The notes: a model not told the origin generated them from the sequence alone. Positions 35,201 to 48,890 are shown, counted from the stretch's first letter. The stretch: DNA of 64,000 nucleotides from Diphasiastrum complanatum (GCA_029204225.1 CM055104.1:43367148-43431147); one strand, 5' to 3'. Numbers and translations are program-made.

Positions 35201-35470
35201 TCAAAAAAGTGTAGTCAACGATGTGACCTGACTCTTCATGCCATCAACGTACTTCTGGCTCAAGTCGATCTGTTGGGCCATAATAGTTTGGATGGCTTGC
35301 TCATTAGGCTTATTTTTTAGCACATTCATTTGCTGTTGGAGGGCCAAACAATCTCGCTGTGAGACCAGCAAGCTAAAAAGGTGTTTGGCTTGTACTAGCT
35401 TTGCATGTGATTTGGAAAGCCCATAGTGGTGCCTAGAGCTTCTATTCCCAATCTGTGTGACTGGCCTCAA
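35201..35470 (-). pseudogene. Coiled-coil ORF downstream of gypsy integrase
   Basis: Minus-strand 89-codon frame, Gln/Leu-rich: LVSQRDCLALQQQMNVLKNK and MAQQIDLSQKYVDGMKSQV. It lies after integrase in the sense direction of the gypsy remnant at 35.5-40.4 kb. The pattern is similar to the coiled-coil ORF after integrase in the plus-strand gypsy (48212-48523, EQHSKLQQSYLASVEALNQH). Likely part of an accessory gene; truncated. Confidence 0.45.
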
Positions 35471-35499
35471 CCATCTTGGTAATTAATGAACATAAAATT

Positions 35500-38400
35500 T
35501 TGTTAGATAATTCAAGTTGACCATTGCACTTTAGATAACATGAAGTGCTCTAATGAGCGACTAGATAGGAAGCAAGAATGTGAATGATTATTTCATTTAC
35601 AAAATGACTTTCGTGATCACTGACCAACTCGATTGGACATCCATATTGTGTAAGAATATGCTCATATAAGAACCGTGCTATAGTTTTGACACTGGCTTCT
35701 TTTACTGCTTTAGCTTCAACCCACTTGATGAGATAGTCTGTGGCTATTATGATGTATCCTGCTTGTGTATAATGAGCAGCTGGACGTATCGGGCCTACAA
35801 AGTCGATTCTCCACTTTTTAAATGGGCTCTAGGTGATGATAGGTTGCAAAGACATCTTTCTATTGGTTTTCAAAAGCATTGGCAAACATCACAGGACCTG
35901 GTGAATTGGTAGACATCCTTGTGAAGGGTTGGCCACTATAATCCAGTATGGAGTACCTTTTTGGTAGTTAAATCAGCTGCAAAATGTCCTCCTCCCATAC
36001 CTTCATGATTGAGTAGAATGATCGTGTCAATCTCCCGTGGTAGGACACATCTACGTAGAATCTAATCTAGCCCTATTTTGTAGAGTTGACTTGCTATCAA
36101 GGTGTAGGAAGTAGCCTTTGAAATTGATTTACATTGCTCTACCCTCCTCATCTCTAGTGGTGGTCGGCCTGTCGTAAGGTATTCAATTATGTATACTGAC
36201 CACTCAGGTACTACATCTACTAGAAATAAGATTGCATATGGGAAACTCATCTTGTACCCCCTTGCTAGGTGGTATGTTACAGATTCTGGATAGATGATTT
36301 GCTAGATAGCATTGCTTTCCCTTATGCACTATGATCCAGAATTGAAACTCCTATAGTAGCAAAAACCACCTGGTGATTCTCTCAATAGTACAAGGTTGGT
36401 TGACAAGGTACAAAAGAGCTTGATGGTCAATGTAAATACTTTTTGACAATATAAACCATGGCCATGGCCTCTCATTCCGTGGTAGTGTAGTTGACCTTAG
36501 CCTGTATTAGTTGCCGACTAGTGAAGTACACATGGTAATCCTTCTTAGACTCCCTCTACTAATGGCATATTTGGAATCATCTGTATGAATGTTAAACTTG
36601 ATGGTCCAATGGGGGACCTAAGGATAGGAACATATACTAATGTCTGCTTCAGCTTATGAAAAGCTTTAGTGGCAAATGGAGTTCACTCGAGTGTGATCGT
36701 AAGTTTGTAGATTGGCATGGATAACTTAGTGAAACAAAATACAAATCTTTGGTAATAATTGTAATGTCCCATGAATTCTAGGATTTCACGTACTATTCCA
36801 GGTTCAAGCAAGCTACAAATATCTGGCATTTTCAAGGTTAAGGGATATGCGGTATAATCGACATTGGATGAGCACTTGTTCTAGGCAATATAAGTGCTTG
36901 ATTTCGTAGGGAGTGCACACAGAGGTCATCTAAGAATATTTCAAGAGACTTCTGGAGAAAGTCCTTGTGAGCGTAACTCATAACTCATTGGAATATGCTT
37001 GGTGCATTGCATAATCCGAATGGCATCACCTTGTAAGCATAGATACCCCATTCAATGGCAAAAGTCATTATATATCTATCTTTAGGAGCGATATGTACTT
37101 GATTGTAGCCACTGCAACCATCTAAAAAGTTATAAGTCTTGTGTCCGACCCTCTCAAGCACAGATTCAGTGAACGGTAGGGGAAACTGATCCCTGGGGTT
37201 CACTACATTGAGTTTCTTGAAATCTACATGGATTCATAACTTTTCACTCTTCTTGGGTATGACCACTATTGGCAATACCCATGAAGCGTGTTCGATCTCA
37301 TAGATGAAACCAACATCGAGTAGTGTTATTAGTTCCTCCTAGATGAGCTAGGCATAATGTGGATTGGATCGGTACAACCTGATTGTGATAGGCTTAGAAT
37401 CCTATACCATCAAAATTGCGTGTATCAATACTTCAGGTGATATGCACTTAAACTCTTGGTAGCTCGAAGCAAAATAGTCTCGATACTCTTGCCACTGTGC
37501 CTTCAAATCCTCAAGTTCTTGGCCTACTACATCCACACCTATCATTACTCTTCTTCTTCTAGATAGGCTAGGTTGAATGACTTTACCTTGGTAGGTCCAT
37601 CAAAAATAGGAGTATTTGAAGATGATGGATTTTTTGAATCAAATCATTAAAGTCTTGATAGCCCCATGTCCACTTCGTCCATGGTACGTCATATATTGGT
37701 TGATCTTCCAAGTCAGGCTCTTGTTTAATTATTCTCCTTGCCTCGATATCTAGTGGAACCATAGGTTCTACTGGAGTAGTCTTCTCCTTATCCTTTTTGG
37801 TCACTCATTTCTTGATCTCCTTGATTGGTTTTCATTCAAATTTCTTAGAAGGGAGATCAACTTGCTTGGTCAGAGCTAGTGGATCTCTTGACTCAATCAC
37901 AGGCTTCTCTGATGAGGCTAAAGATCTGGATGGGATTGGAACTATTGGTTCGACTAGGCTGGATTTTTGGTCGTCATCGCATAATGACACTTCCAGTTTA
38001 TAGATGGCTTCTATGCTTGTATTTGTCCCATCCCAACACTGTAGTGCTCTTGCTATTGGCATTGGTAAGTTCAGATATGTCATGGGGTGGGTCAAGCTGC
38101 GAAGTAGTTACTATGGTATTTGCCTCATCTCGGAGAGGGATGGCCCTTGATGTTACCGGGTGGTGATACATTTCCATATCCAAGTATCATAGGACTTTCC
38201 CGTCAAAATATTCTCGTCCATCATCAAGCGTAAGCACTAGACACAGTTCGATCACTAGGAACTCACTAATCCCAAGTAGTGGTTCTTGTGGTAAACATTG
38301 AACTTATATCATAAAATTTGATATTTCACAAACGTTGTCCTTTGGCTTGCTCCTCGTCTCTCCTCCAGTGAGAACTCCGTCTTCATTGGCTAGGTCAGAT

Positions 38401-40385
38401 TGTGCATAAGAGTTATCACTCGAGTGGTCTATCATGGAATTCAAACAATCAACCAAGGCTAAGGCCTCCATCCAATCAACTATCTCAGTTTGGGAGTCAT
38501 CCTTAATCACTATTTGCCTCCAACATCTCGGGTGTTCTAATAATTTCATGTCTTCTTCTTTAATTCGCTCTATGGTACTCATGAGCTTGTTATCATTTGT
38601 TGTCAATCCGTCGGTTTAACTACCCAAGTGGATGGATCAACCTTCACTGATTTCTCCCGATTTTGTAAGATAATTTGTCCTTTCTCCCATGGAGAGAATG
38701 TGAAGCATGCATCCAAGGTTGTATTGGAGGACCTTATAAGACTGTGGGGTATTGGATAGGTCTAGGATTGCAAAGTCAATCACGAAACGCACAGTGCAGG
38801 CAATCTTCATGTGAACATATGTTGTCATGTCAATAGGTTGCACACTCGATTGATTGGCTAGTTTGATTGTAAAGGACACTAGGTCCATTCCTTGTAGATT
38901 CCAAGCTCAATACAATGTGGATGAGAAAAAGTTTACTCCAGATCCACCATCAATGATAGTAGGTTCTTTTGCAAATCCTTATGCTTGATAAGCAACGTGA
39001 TGTTAGAGGCATATGTTTCTCATCTACCATCGATGTTGTGGATCTGTTGGCCTTTATTCTTGTCTTCTACTCTGACACTATGGATCTGTTCGAGAGATTT
39101 AGTTTCAAGGTAGGGAGTAGCAGCCAAAATTGAGTCTACCCCTTTCGAAGATTCAACCCATTTCTTCAAATCATTCCAAAGGTTTGGGCTACTACGTAGC
39201 ATCATCCCTAAGGGTACACCTATTCTAGAAGGTAGGATTTCTTGCAATTATATCTTTCCTCTCACTTCTAGATAAGGGTCAACATTTTTCTAGGACTCAA
39301 TTGGATGGTGTCTAAATACCTATGGGATGGATATTTCAATCTGTTAATGTGGAGATGGAATCAAGTCTAGCTTTCTCTTAATCTCCCTCCTGCTGGTATT
39401 TGGCCTACTCTACTTCTACACATTTCTTCATCCTTCTAAAGTCAGTAAGCACAATAGCAATCTCTAATCAGCTCTAAAGAAGTGAGCTAGAATGTTCAGG
39501 AGTGTCCAAGCTCACAGGCTTGAGAGAGAGAACGCTAACTATTCAATACTTGATGTCTGATCTTTATGCTTAAGATGTAGGAATATGGACAGCTATTTAT
39601 AATAAGCAATTAGGTTGTCAAATGCGTCATCTATTTGGCTGTGATGTGCTGACATCCATCTAGTTAGGACTTCTCAAAGCAGGGTTTGGTTGACCAGGCA
39701 TATTGCATTGGATAGACTTCAGAGTAGTTTGAAACTCATTGGTGAGTTTCTCCATTTGTAGTTGGTGTTGCTTATTAAGCAACTCCTACTGGGATTTCCA
39801 AAGCTGATTTTGGGTATCGTCGATCAGCTTCGATTCATGGGTTGCATAATGTGATTTACGTTCCCTAGATCTGTCAACATTTGATTTCTCGTCTTCTTCC
39901 TTGATGGCATCAGACATAGCTAACTTTAGGCTCGTATATTCGTCATTGGATCTAAGCTCTCGTCTAATCCATCTTGGAAGGTCGACTAAAAACCAGATGA
40001 TGAGCATCTGTTCGGTGGGCTGTTCTTCTACTTGACCTTTTAAACCCTTGAAACGCTCGATATAGTCTCGTACGCATTCATCCTTTGTCATCTTGATATT
40101 ACTCAAATTGACAAAAAGATTCTCTATCAAACGAAATTGTTTAAAACACGTGATAAATGACTATTTCAGGATTGACTTGTCTATCTTATCTTCACAATCA
40201 AGGTTAAAAAACCAATCACGTGCTTTAGAGATCATGGTCATGGAAAACAGTTGGACCATAGCGTCAGGAGATGTTTCGCCATACACATCACACGCGTTCT
40301 CAAAGATTTGCAAAATTCATTGAGGGTCCGAACTACCGTCAAACTTGGGTAGATCCAACTTGGGTGTTCTCCACAAAACTGAAAC
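35500..40385 (-). pseudogene. Ty3/gypsy gag-pol remnant C
   Basis: Minus strand in order: gag (39786-40380; IKMTKDECVRDYIERFKGLK and IIWFLVDLPRWIRREL); protease (38640-38960, active site DGGSGVNFFSS); a long acidic spacer (37580-38200); RT (36900-37240, YNFLDGCSGYNQVHIAPKD, VMPFGLCNAPSIFQ and a FLDD catalytic site near 36920); RNase H (36300-36700); integrase (35550-36260, VGPIRPAAHYTQAGYIIIAT). Many stops and shifts, and an LTR-like fragment sits at 39566-39675. Gene order shows Ty3/gypsy. No LTR pair was found. Confidence 0.88.
39566..39675 (-). repeat. LTR-like fragment, inverted copy of 28219-28328
   Basis: On the minus strand it matches 28219-28328 with few differences. It lies between the gag and protease blocks of the gypsy remnant at 35.5-40.4 kb, so it may be a separate insertion or rearrangement. 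Confidence 0.7.
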
Positions 40386-40841
40386 AAGAATTAATCTACA
40401 GCATTTTAGAAGTCCAAGAATCAAGAAACCAACCAGCCTTTTTATCTTTGGACATCCCAAGAACATCAAGAACTAGAATGTTGGAGGATATGCAAGATTT
40501 GCACCACATTTCTAGCCTAGTTTACCTGAATGCTGGCTCCTACATTAATCCACAAACAAGAAAAGAAAACTAATCCACTCTAGGAAAGCATCAAATCTAA
40601 TCCACTCTACAATCCACAACCACACACGAAGGAGGGAAGGGCAAGATCATAAATGCATCACTCAAGAAACAAGCATGATCAAGGAGCTCAATGGATGCAC
40701 CAAACTCATGAAGGCTCTTCTCATTTCAGCATGGAGTAGATACAATACACAAAAATCTCCTCTTCTCAAAGAGGGAGTCTCTTAAATAAGCAAGTGAGCT
40801 CCTTAGCTGGCATCCTAGTGGAATTTCCACATTTCACAAAT

Positions 40842-41475
40842 TACAAGTGGAATATTGCTCTCCACTAGAGGTCACCATCAAAAGGTGGCTCACTCTACTT
40901 TCTTTAAGAGGGGTCTACTTGCATTTATTACATTTGCTTAGAAATACTAGTTCCTACATGGTCATTCCATCTTCCGGGATTCACCATGAGGCTTACACAG
41001 TTCTTGCATGTCTATCCTAGCTAGTATTTCTCGGCTGTCATAGTCGGGTCTCAGTCTTCATTAGTCTCGTCTTCTCAGAGACCTCCTCGGTCTAAGGTGA
41101 GAGGTGCTCTTGAGTTGTTCTGTCCGAGTATCTTGGGGATTCGTCAGAATCAGCCAACAATTTGCAAAGCTACAAGTGGAATAATACTCTCCACTAGAGG
41201 TCACCATCAAAAGGTGGCTCACTCTACCTTTTTTTAAAGGGGTCTACTTGCATTTATTACATTTGCCTAGAAATACTAGTTTCCACATGGTCATTCCATC
41301 TTTCGGGATTCACCATGAGGCTTACACAGTTCTTGCTTGTCATTCCTAACTAGCATTTCTCGGCTCTCAGTCTTCGTTCGTCTCATCTTCTCAGAGACCT
41401 CCTTGGTCTAAGATGAGAGGTGCTCTTGGGTAGCTCTATCCGAGTATCTTGGGGATTCGTCAGAATCAGCCAACA
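40842..41475 (-). repeat. Direct duplication of an LTR-like segment
   Basis: 40842-41159 and 41171-41475 are near-identical, offset by 329 bp. On the minus strand each begins TGTTGGCTGATTCTGACGAA, a typical plant LTR start, and both contain CTCCACTAGAGGTCACCATC on the plus strand. This may be two head-to-tail LTRs or an internal LTR duplication. Confidence 0.8.
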
Positions 41476-41535
41476 GAAACTGAAAAGCTTCATCTATTAC
41501 CCATGGTAGTCTATGGCACCGCCAAGGAGTGATAC

Positions 41536-44500
41536 TTGAATCTCGAAGCTCCTTATCTTGCTTCTTGGACCACCCTCAAGGACGCTCTCATCAAGTGTTT
41601 CAAACCATCCAAACTGACTCAGAGCCCGTTCATTCGAATTACCCATATCAAGATGTGTCACAAAGAGTTTGTTCAAAACTACATTGAGCGTTTTAAACGC
41701 CTCAAAGTAGAATGTGTTGATGAAAATATCACTGAACGTATGGCCATAAAACTATTCTTAGTTGGATTGCCTAACTCAAACCAGTTGACCTTTATGATCA
41801 ACTTAAAGATGTGATGATAGATGCTATCCGTGAGGAAGACGAAGGTTCCAACGATGACTTTGACCATCGTGAAAAAAAATCTAAGAATCTGGACCGTCCT
41901 AATCACCCGAAGTCTGACAATATTGCTCAATCTTCTGAACTTCTACATCAAATGGAAACCTGGCAAAAAGCTCAACAATCTCATATGGATAAACTCACTA
42001 CCGATTTCCAAATTGCCATGAAACAGATTGTTGAGAAATCCTTTCCAGCAAGGAAAAATGTCTGGTGTCCAATCTGCTCACAACATCACACTGCTAATGA
42101 ATGCCCTCAACTATGAAACCATTTTCCAGCAGCCACCAGAGCCACCATCTATCGAGCTTACCACCCTTACCCTCCACAACAGCCTATGCCACGACCAGGG
42201 GTTTACCAACCATGACCAACTGCACCAAATCAATACCCATTCCCACGTCAATCATTTGTCGTTAGCCAACCTGCCCCACAAAATGTTGTCCATTATCTTG
42301 ATCCAAATACCATCGATCCGGCCACCTACTATGTGGAAGACAATACTCAAGCGCAGTACTCTACTGAAACGGTTGTTTATTATACCTATGATTCTAATGC
42401 TCAAATAGTGGATCCCAATGCCCAAGCTTACAATCCAAACCAAGCTGTCTTTGCCGCACATCAACTACCCGTAATCTGAAGATGTTTTATCTGTGCAGGT
42501 AAACATGCTAGTATGTTGCCCAGATAAACTCCGCTTTCCTCCAGCTTGTGAAAATTGTGGTATTGAACATCACATAAAGGACTGCCCATCCCGATCTAAG
42601 CCGGCTGCTCCTGTTTGTTCAGTGCAAGTAGAAACCTTACCCATCGAAACACATCTTGCTTGGGTCTTGACTCGGGCACAAACCCAACGCCAAGCGTCTA
42701 CACTTGCACCCAGCAAAACTCAACCACAGGCTATTCCTCCAAGTGAAAATTCAACCCGGATAGTTTACTCTCACCCATCTAAAGAAATTCGGCTGCATCA
42801 TCAGTATCGTCAGCAAATCCGCAATGCCGACCAACCATCTTTCGCTTCCCATAAAGTACCTCACAAGCCCTTTGAAAGCAAAACCCTTGAAGGTACCGAA
42901 GTTTGGGGAGATTTACTACAAGCCAATGTCACTCTTCCTTTCCATGTACTCTAGAAGCATGCTGGCCAGTGGAAACAATAGATCCAATCAAATAACACCA
43001 CCACTACCGAGGAGTTGCCTGAAATGCCCTTACATCTAACCAATCCACTCAGTGAACGAGGCAACATCAAAATCCCAACTACCCATCATCAATCCTGTGA
43101 AGTTTTAGCAGTACTCGATGGTGGCTCCGGTGTCAATATCATTTCCACATCCCTCATGATAGAATGGAATCTGAGAGACAAGCTAGCCAAACCCACTTGT
43201 CAGCTTCAGGTGGCTTATCAAAGTGTAGTCTGACCTACCGGTTTCCTTCCACACGTGCTGATCAAACTAGGAGGTCTCAAGTTTATGTCGATCTCGTAGT
43301 ACTTGATATTCCCAATAATGCCTATTCTTATGAATTACTACTTGGTCATCCATGGCTCACCAATGCATGAGTCGTTCATGATTGGAACAAAGGCCGAGTC
43401 ACTTTTGGAAATCGTGACAGTTCTGTCACCATTGATCAACAAGTAAACTCAAACATGCACACATCCATGACGAAGGATCCTCAACCAGCAACTCGGTATT
43501 TGAGCCATACCAGTCCAGCCACGAAAAAGGTCATTATGTTAAATCTACTGATATCATAAACTGGAGTCATTGTCTAGCTATCATTGATTCTATGAATGCC
43601 GATTACTGTGCTCAACATCAGGATAATTGTACCTCTCCACTCCCGATCGATCACGACCAATTACCTGATCTGGATACACCTATCATTACTATCAATTTTA
43701 TTGATATTCTTCCACACCATAATGAGCTACTAAATGTTGCATGGCTACCTACTAATGAATCAGATGATTTATTCATCCATGACGAGAATGTCTTACGACT
43801 TCAAAATTGCCCAGAAGATTTGGACATTTTTTATATTCAGATCCTCAATTATATGGAGGCACTCCCACTTAGGACCTATCCGCAACATGCGTCCAAGGTG
43901 GAACCAGTTGCCAAGGTTGCAATTGAAAAGTCTGAGACAAAATTCTACTGTCCCAAATGCCCACACTATCCATGGGATCTCTGCGAGAAGGAGACCATCT
44001 TTCAAATTGATGATGAGATCCTCCATGACGTACCAACCGTCCCTCATCCACACACCTCTCCACCACCAAAGCCTCAACCACATGGTCATACTATGAAAGA
44101 GAAAATGAAAAAATTGCTTCAAATTCAACCGTCAGGTGACCTCACAATTGTTAGGGAAGTTCTTGAGATTGCCTCTATTCCTACACTAGCCCCCGCACAT
44201 TCCCAATCACCATCTCGGCAAGAAAAAGACAAGGCCCGCCTCGAATCTCCAGCCCATGATGTTCTTGGACTATACGATCGAGGATGTCACAATCCAATTA
44301 CCCCAAGCTCAACGTGAGCCAACTGGTAATTCACCCTACGAAGGCCATGCACAAACTATAACCCTTTCTCCGAGGGAGCCAAATGAAACCAACGAATATC
44401 TTGTCCACATTGGAGCTCATCTCAATCGCGAACAACGCAGACGGCTTGAAAAGCTGCTACGCAAATATCGACATGTCTTTGCCTAGACCTATAAAGACAT

Positions 44501-46103
44501 GAAAGCCAAAATCAAAGAAGAATTACAACGCCTCTTAGATGAAGTATTTATCTATGAAATTGAGCATACTGAGTGGGTCTCCCCAATTGTCATTGTTTCC
44601 AAGAAAAATGGAAAACTCCGAATCTGTGTCGACTTTAAGAAACTTAACGCCATCACCGAACGTGATCATTTTCCATTACCTTTTGGAGAATCCATCTTGG
44701 AAAATCTTGCAGGAGATGAGGGTTACTCCTTCTTAGATGGCTTTAGCGGATACAATATGATCCAAATCGCTGAAGAAGATCAACATAAAATCGCTTTTGC
44801 CACAGAATGGGGAACCTTCTGCTAGAAAGTCATGCCCTTTGGTCTCTGCAATGCTCCTAGCACCTTCCAATGTGTTATGCAAGCGGCCTTTTCTCATCAG
44901 ATGGGCGATACCTTAGAGATTTACGGTCCTCAAAACTAAACCTTATACGTTAATTGCAGGACAACTCTACAAGCAAGGGCTAGATGGAATTATCCGACGA
45001 TGTCTTACTGAAGGTGAAATACCCTCTATAATTTCTCTCACTCATGAAGATATTTTTGCAGGCCATTTCTCTTCTGAAACAACTGCTAAGAAAATCCTTT
45101 TGGCCGGTTTTTGGTGGCCAACACTCTTCAAGGATACGCACAATTACACTAAGGCTTGTGATGTCTGCCAACGCACAAAACGCTTTCAAAAGACAGACTA
45201 CATGCCTTTACACACTGTAACCACTTATCAAGCTTTCCAAAAATGGGGAATTGATTATGTCGGACCTATTAGTCCTGCTGCTCGACACACACAATCTCAT
45301 TACATCATAGTAGCTACAGACTATTGCACCAAATGGGCTGAAGCAGAGCTGTTTGCAATGCTGACGCTCATTCTACCGCAAAATTTCTCTATGAATAGGT
45401 TATCGTTCGTTTCGGATGTCCTCTAGAGCTTATTAGTGATAGGGGTACACATTTCCTTAACTTTGTCATAGCAAATCTCCTTTCAAATTTTTTTGTGGTA
45501 CATCACAAAAGTTTTTCATACTATCCACGATGCAATGGCCAGGCAGAATCCACCAATAAAATCCTATGTGGAATTCTCACCAAAATCGTCGAATCCAGCC
45601 GATCTGATTGAGAACTCAAACTCCATGCTGCTCTCTGGGCTTATCGCACCACCCCGAAGCGAGCTACAGGCTTAACTCCTTTTCAGCTAACATATGGCCA
45701 AGAAGCTGTTATGCCTGTGGAATTCCATATCCCCTCCCTCCGAATGGCCTATAACCTAAAGCCTGATACTCACCAGAATCTAGCAAACAGGTTATTCCAT
45801 CTGGAGCAACTCTGTGAAACATGACGAATCAGCATCCATGCTCAACAAGTCCACAAACGACGACAAAAAGCATGGCATGATCGATCATTGAAACTTAGAG
45901 ACTTCCAGGTTGGAGATAAAGTCCTACTATACCAGGCCAAAGCCTTCAAATTTTCTGGCCAAGGCCCTTACGTCATCAAAAAAATCTTTGCCTCTAGATA
46001 TGTACAACTCCAAACCCTTCAAGGCGATATCCTCGATACTTTAGTCAATGGGAACCGACTGAGAAAGTACAATGAACCATGTTTTCATCTTGATATGTAT
46101 TAG
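41536..46103 (+). pseudogene. Ty3/gypsy gag-pol remnant D
   Basis: Plus strand: gag capsid (41536-41814, MCHKEFVQNYIERFKRLKVE); two zinc knuckles, CPICSQHHTANEC (about 42065) and CENCGIEHHIKDC (about 42550), both CX2CX3HX4C; protease DGGSGVN (about 43120) and ELLLGHPWLTNA; a 241-codon spacer (43592-44317); RT N-terminus (44499-44930; EWVSPIVIVSKKNGKLRICV, GYSFLDGFSGYNMIQIAEED, VMPFGLCNAPSTFQ). The RT catalytic centre and RNase H are deleted at about 44930, which runs straight into integrase (zinc finger HNYTKACDVCQR; core WGIDYVGPISPAARH). The integrase C-terminus is 45888-46103. Stop codons include TGG to TAG in FA(W)TYKDM at 44484. Confidence 0.9.
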
Positions 46104-46592
46104 TTGTTTTCTTTTCTACTGTTTTTCTTTATTGCTTGCCTGCCTTTTCGACAAAATTTTTGCTGTGCTTTCTTGTTCAAAACATCAAGATACTATCAGA
46201 TCAGGTATACCAACAGTCTTCTCTGAGAAGACCACAAAAGCCATTAGTTTCCGAAGAATTGTTTCACACCATCTCAGATAAAATTCGCCTGACCTCTTTT
46301 TTATAGTGCACGATTCATTTCTGGCGCCTCCGCAAATTTGTCTTAGAGACAAAAATCTCTAAAAATAGAAAAAGGTAGTTTTTTTCATCTGATATCATAA
46401 CGTTGCCTTGAAATTTGCGACCATCATTATCAAATTGTGGACAATGAGGATGATTTATGAGTGAAGTTGCTGCTAAAAAAAAGTCTATACATAGACCTCC
46501 ACCCTTCTCTCCACGAATTCATTTTAGATTGCTGCTCTCGAGTTCATGCCAAAAATTTTCAAAATTCTCAGAGCAATCTAAAATCACTACTA

Positions 46593-48890
46593 TCATGGCC
46601 TCCCGCGATTCCTCACTCAGTTTGCATCGCCGTAAGTCCCTCGTCCTTATTCAGAGGATATTTTTATGATCTGTATCAAGAATTACGTCGAGCAGCTCAC
46701 CCTGGCCAAGGATATCCTCACAAGCCTTGGCTTTGATCTGACTCTTTTCCAGGACCAGCAGAGTGAGAGCCTCATCCGAGTGGCATACTCCACCTATTCG
46801 GATGAATTCCAAACTTTCAGGCTTACATCTAAGAGTGGTAGCTATACCATCATCAACGTCTCTCCGGGGGATCGCCAGAGCATTGGCTTCCCTAATCTCG
46901 AAGAGACAATCCATGGCAAGGGCACCAGCTATGATGCCAAATACTTTACCAAGTTTCTGATAGAGGACGACAAAATCATTGCCCAAACCAACGACGGGAT
47001 CGCTATACGCCTCATCACGGATCCCCATCTACGGGACGCCTCAGAAATCCTCATCACCATGGTTGAAGTGCATACCGCCAAGATGGATCACATACCACCG
47101 AGCGACCTCTTTTCTTTGACCCTCACCATGGACGATCCCACTCAAAATTACAAGTGGGCTGAGAAGGTAGCAGAGAAGCTGTGCAGAGCTCTGAAAGCCA
47201 GAAAACCAACTACCAAATGTGGGTATCTCCTCCACGTGTTGGTCACCGAACAGTTGGGGTCTAGGGCGGTTGCTGCCATCAAGGAGCTGGATGATCTCTA
47301 TCCAAGCACAAAAAAGCGAGCCACCCCCCAACCGACAGCAGAACCGGTCTCACCAGCCCCACCTATTGAGAAGCAGAAAGGGACGGCGCTCAGCACATAA
47401 GCCGGTGTCCCTCACGACATTCTATCCATCGACATCGGGACGGAGTATGCTAAATCCGGAGGGAGCCTTAAACCCTCTCAGGTCCCAAAGGAGGTCCTAG
47501 AGCAGTAGACGGCCTTACTTCACCAGGCCCAGCAATGCAAGAAAGCAATAGCGGCAGCAGCAGGCAGCTCAATGGCGGCAGACACTTCAGGCTCTGGTCC
47601 TATGGGCATGGTTCCGTCCACACATGCAACCTCCTCTCCATCACTTGCTCTCACACTCCCACCACCACCCCCACCATTTACTGCCACCTCCACACCCTCA
47701 CTAACTCTCAACATGGGCTTCACTTCTCCAATTTCACAAAAGCCCTCACCTGTACAAACCTCCACCCTACTTGACTCCACAGTCAACGTAGATGATTTTG
47801 CATTACAATTACTCACCGCACTTCCATCAACCGCTGTCACCACTAAGCCAATCCACGCATCTCCGCCACGCAGTATTTCTCCACCTCTTTCACCCATCAA
47901 CCCTCAATCACCTCCACCTATCTTTCATACATCTCCATCTAATGCTGCTCCCAATTTTCTACCCCGTACCCTAGCTACACACGCACCCTCCTTGACATTG
48001 GTCCTTGAGAGTTGTTATCCCTTGCAGCCTAAAAAGTGGTATGGTTGGTGAATGAGCTTCAATACCCCTAGGGGGACAATATACTATGTGGCAATTCGAC
48101 AATGGTGCTATGGTGGACCTTCAGAAAGAAAAAACAAGGCTGGAGAAGGAAAACAAACAACAACAGTTGTAGATCCAGAACCTCACAAATCATAATCAAC
48201 AACAGTAGCAGATGCTACTCCACCTCAAGAACCAGCTCCACCTGAAGGTATCCAACATGCAGTATACCATCGATCACCTCAAAGTCGAAAGGGATGAGGC
48301 TGTAGTAGATGCACAAGCCACACGTTCCGCTATGAAGAAACAGTGGGAATTGTTGGACTTCAACGACTTCGCACCACCAGCTATTCCTGAGGGAACTGCC
48401 ATTCCAGTGGTGGCCAATCAAACGCTGGCCCAAAAGTTGAAAGTCACGATGGAACAGCACTCAAAATTACAACAATCATACCTTGCTTCTGTCGAGGCCC
48501 TGAACCAGCACATAGCCACCTAGAAGACCGCTTAAAGGCCGCTGTCCAATCGACACCGTCGGTTCATGCAGAGCATGCCCAATTCCATGATTCGGGGCAC
48601 CACTTTGATGGACAGATGGTGGAGATGGAGCAGGATTCCAACAGCCTCCTCCTACAACTCAAGGCTCCTCTTTTCAAGCCCCTAGAGCAAGGAGCTCAAG
48701 CACCAACCAATCCGTCAAGCTCTGGGAGTACCAGCTCCCAACATTATCTTTTTCCTTCCACCGCTTCTAACCCTCTCAACACCACTAACCCCCTATTCAT
48801 TCCACGACAATTTTCTCCTGAGTCACAAAGAATTGCTGAAGCTAACCCTCACCTCCTCTCTCTCCTGAAAACACGAGATTGCCTCTGAGG
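46593..48890 (+). pseudogene. Accessory gene after pol in gypsy D, coiled coil, unknown function
   Basis: Sense-oriented region between integrase and the presumed 3' LTR. One frame is open from 46666 to 48051 apart from TAA at 47398 and TAG at 47506 (462 codons). The first 244 codons form a globular-looking part (DILTSLGFDLTLFQDQQSES, GFPNLEETIHGKGTSYDAKY), followed by a Pro/Ser/Thr-rich stretch. A second frame (about 48104-48523) is a long coiled coil (VDLQKEKTRLEKENKQQQL, YTIDHLKVERDEAVVDAQAT) with two TAGs at likely former CAG codons. A third frame, 48616-48888, closes it. No known domain was recognised. The position corresponds to that of extra or env-like ORFs in plant gypsy elements, but no signal peptide or membrane segment is visible. 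Confidence 0.6.

Noticed and set aside
46457..46736. Two overlapping ORFs before 46666 as a separate gene
   Set aside because: They overlap each other and the accessory ORF and lack domains; possibly the leader or a frameshifted start of that gene.
47520..47900. 126-codon minus-strand Gly/Val-rich ORF
   Set aside because: Shadow of the Pro-rich part of the accessory gene on the plus strand.
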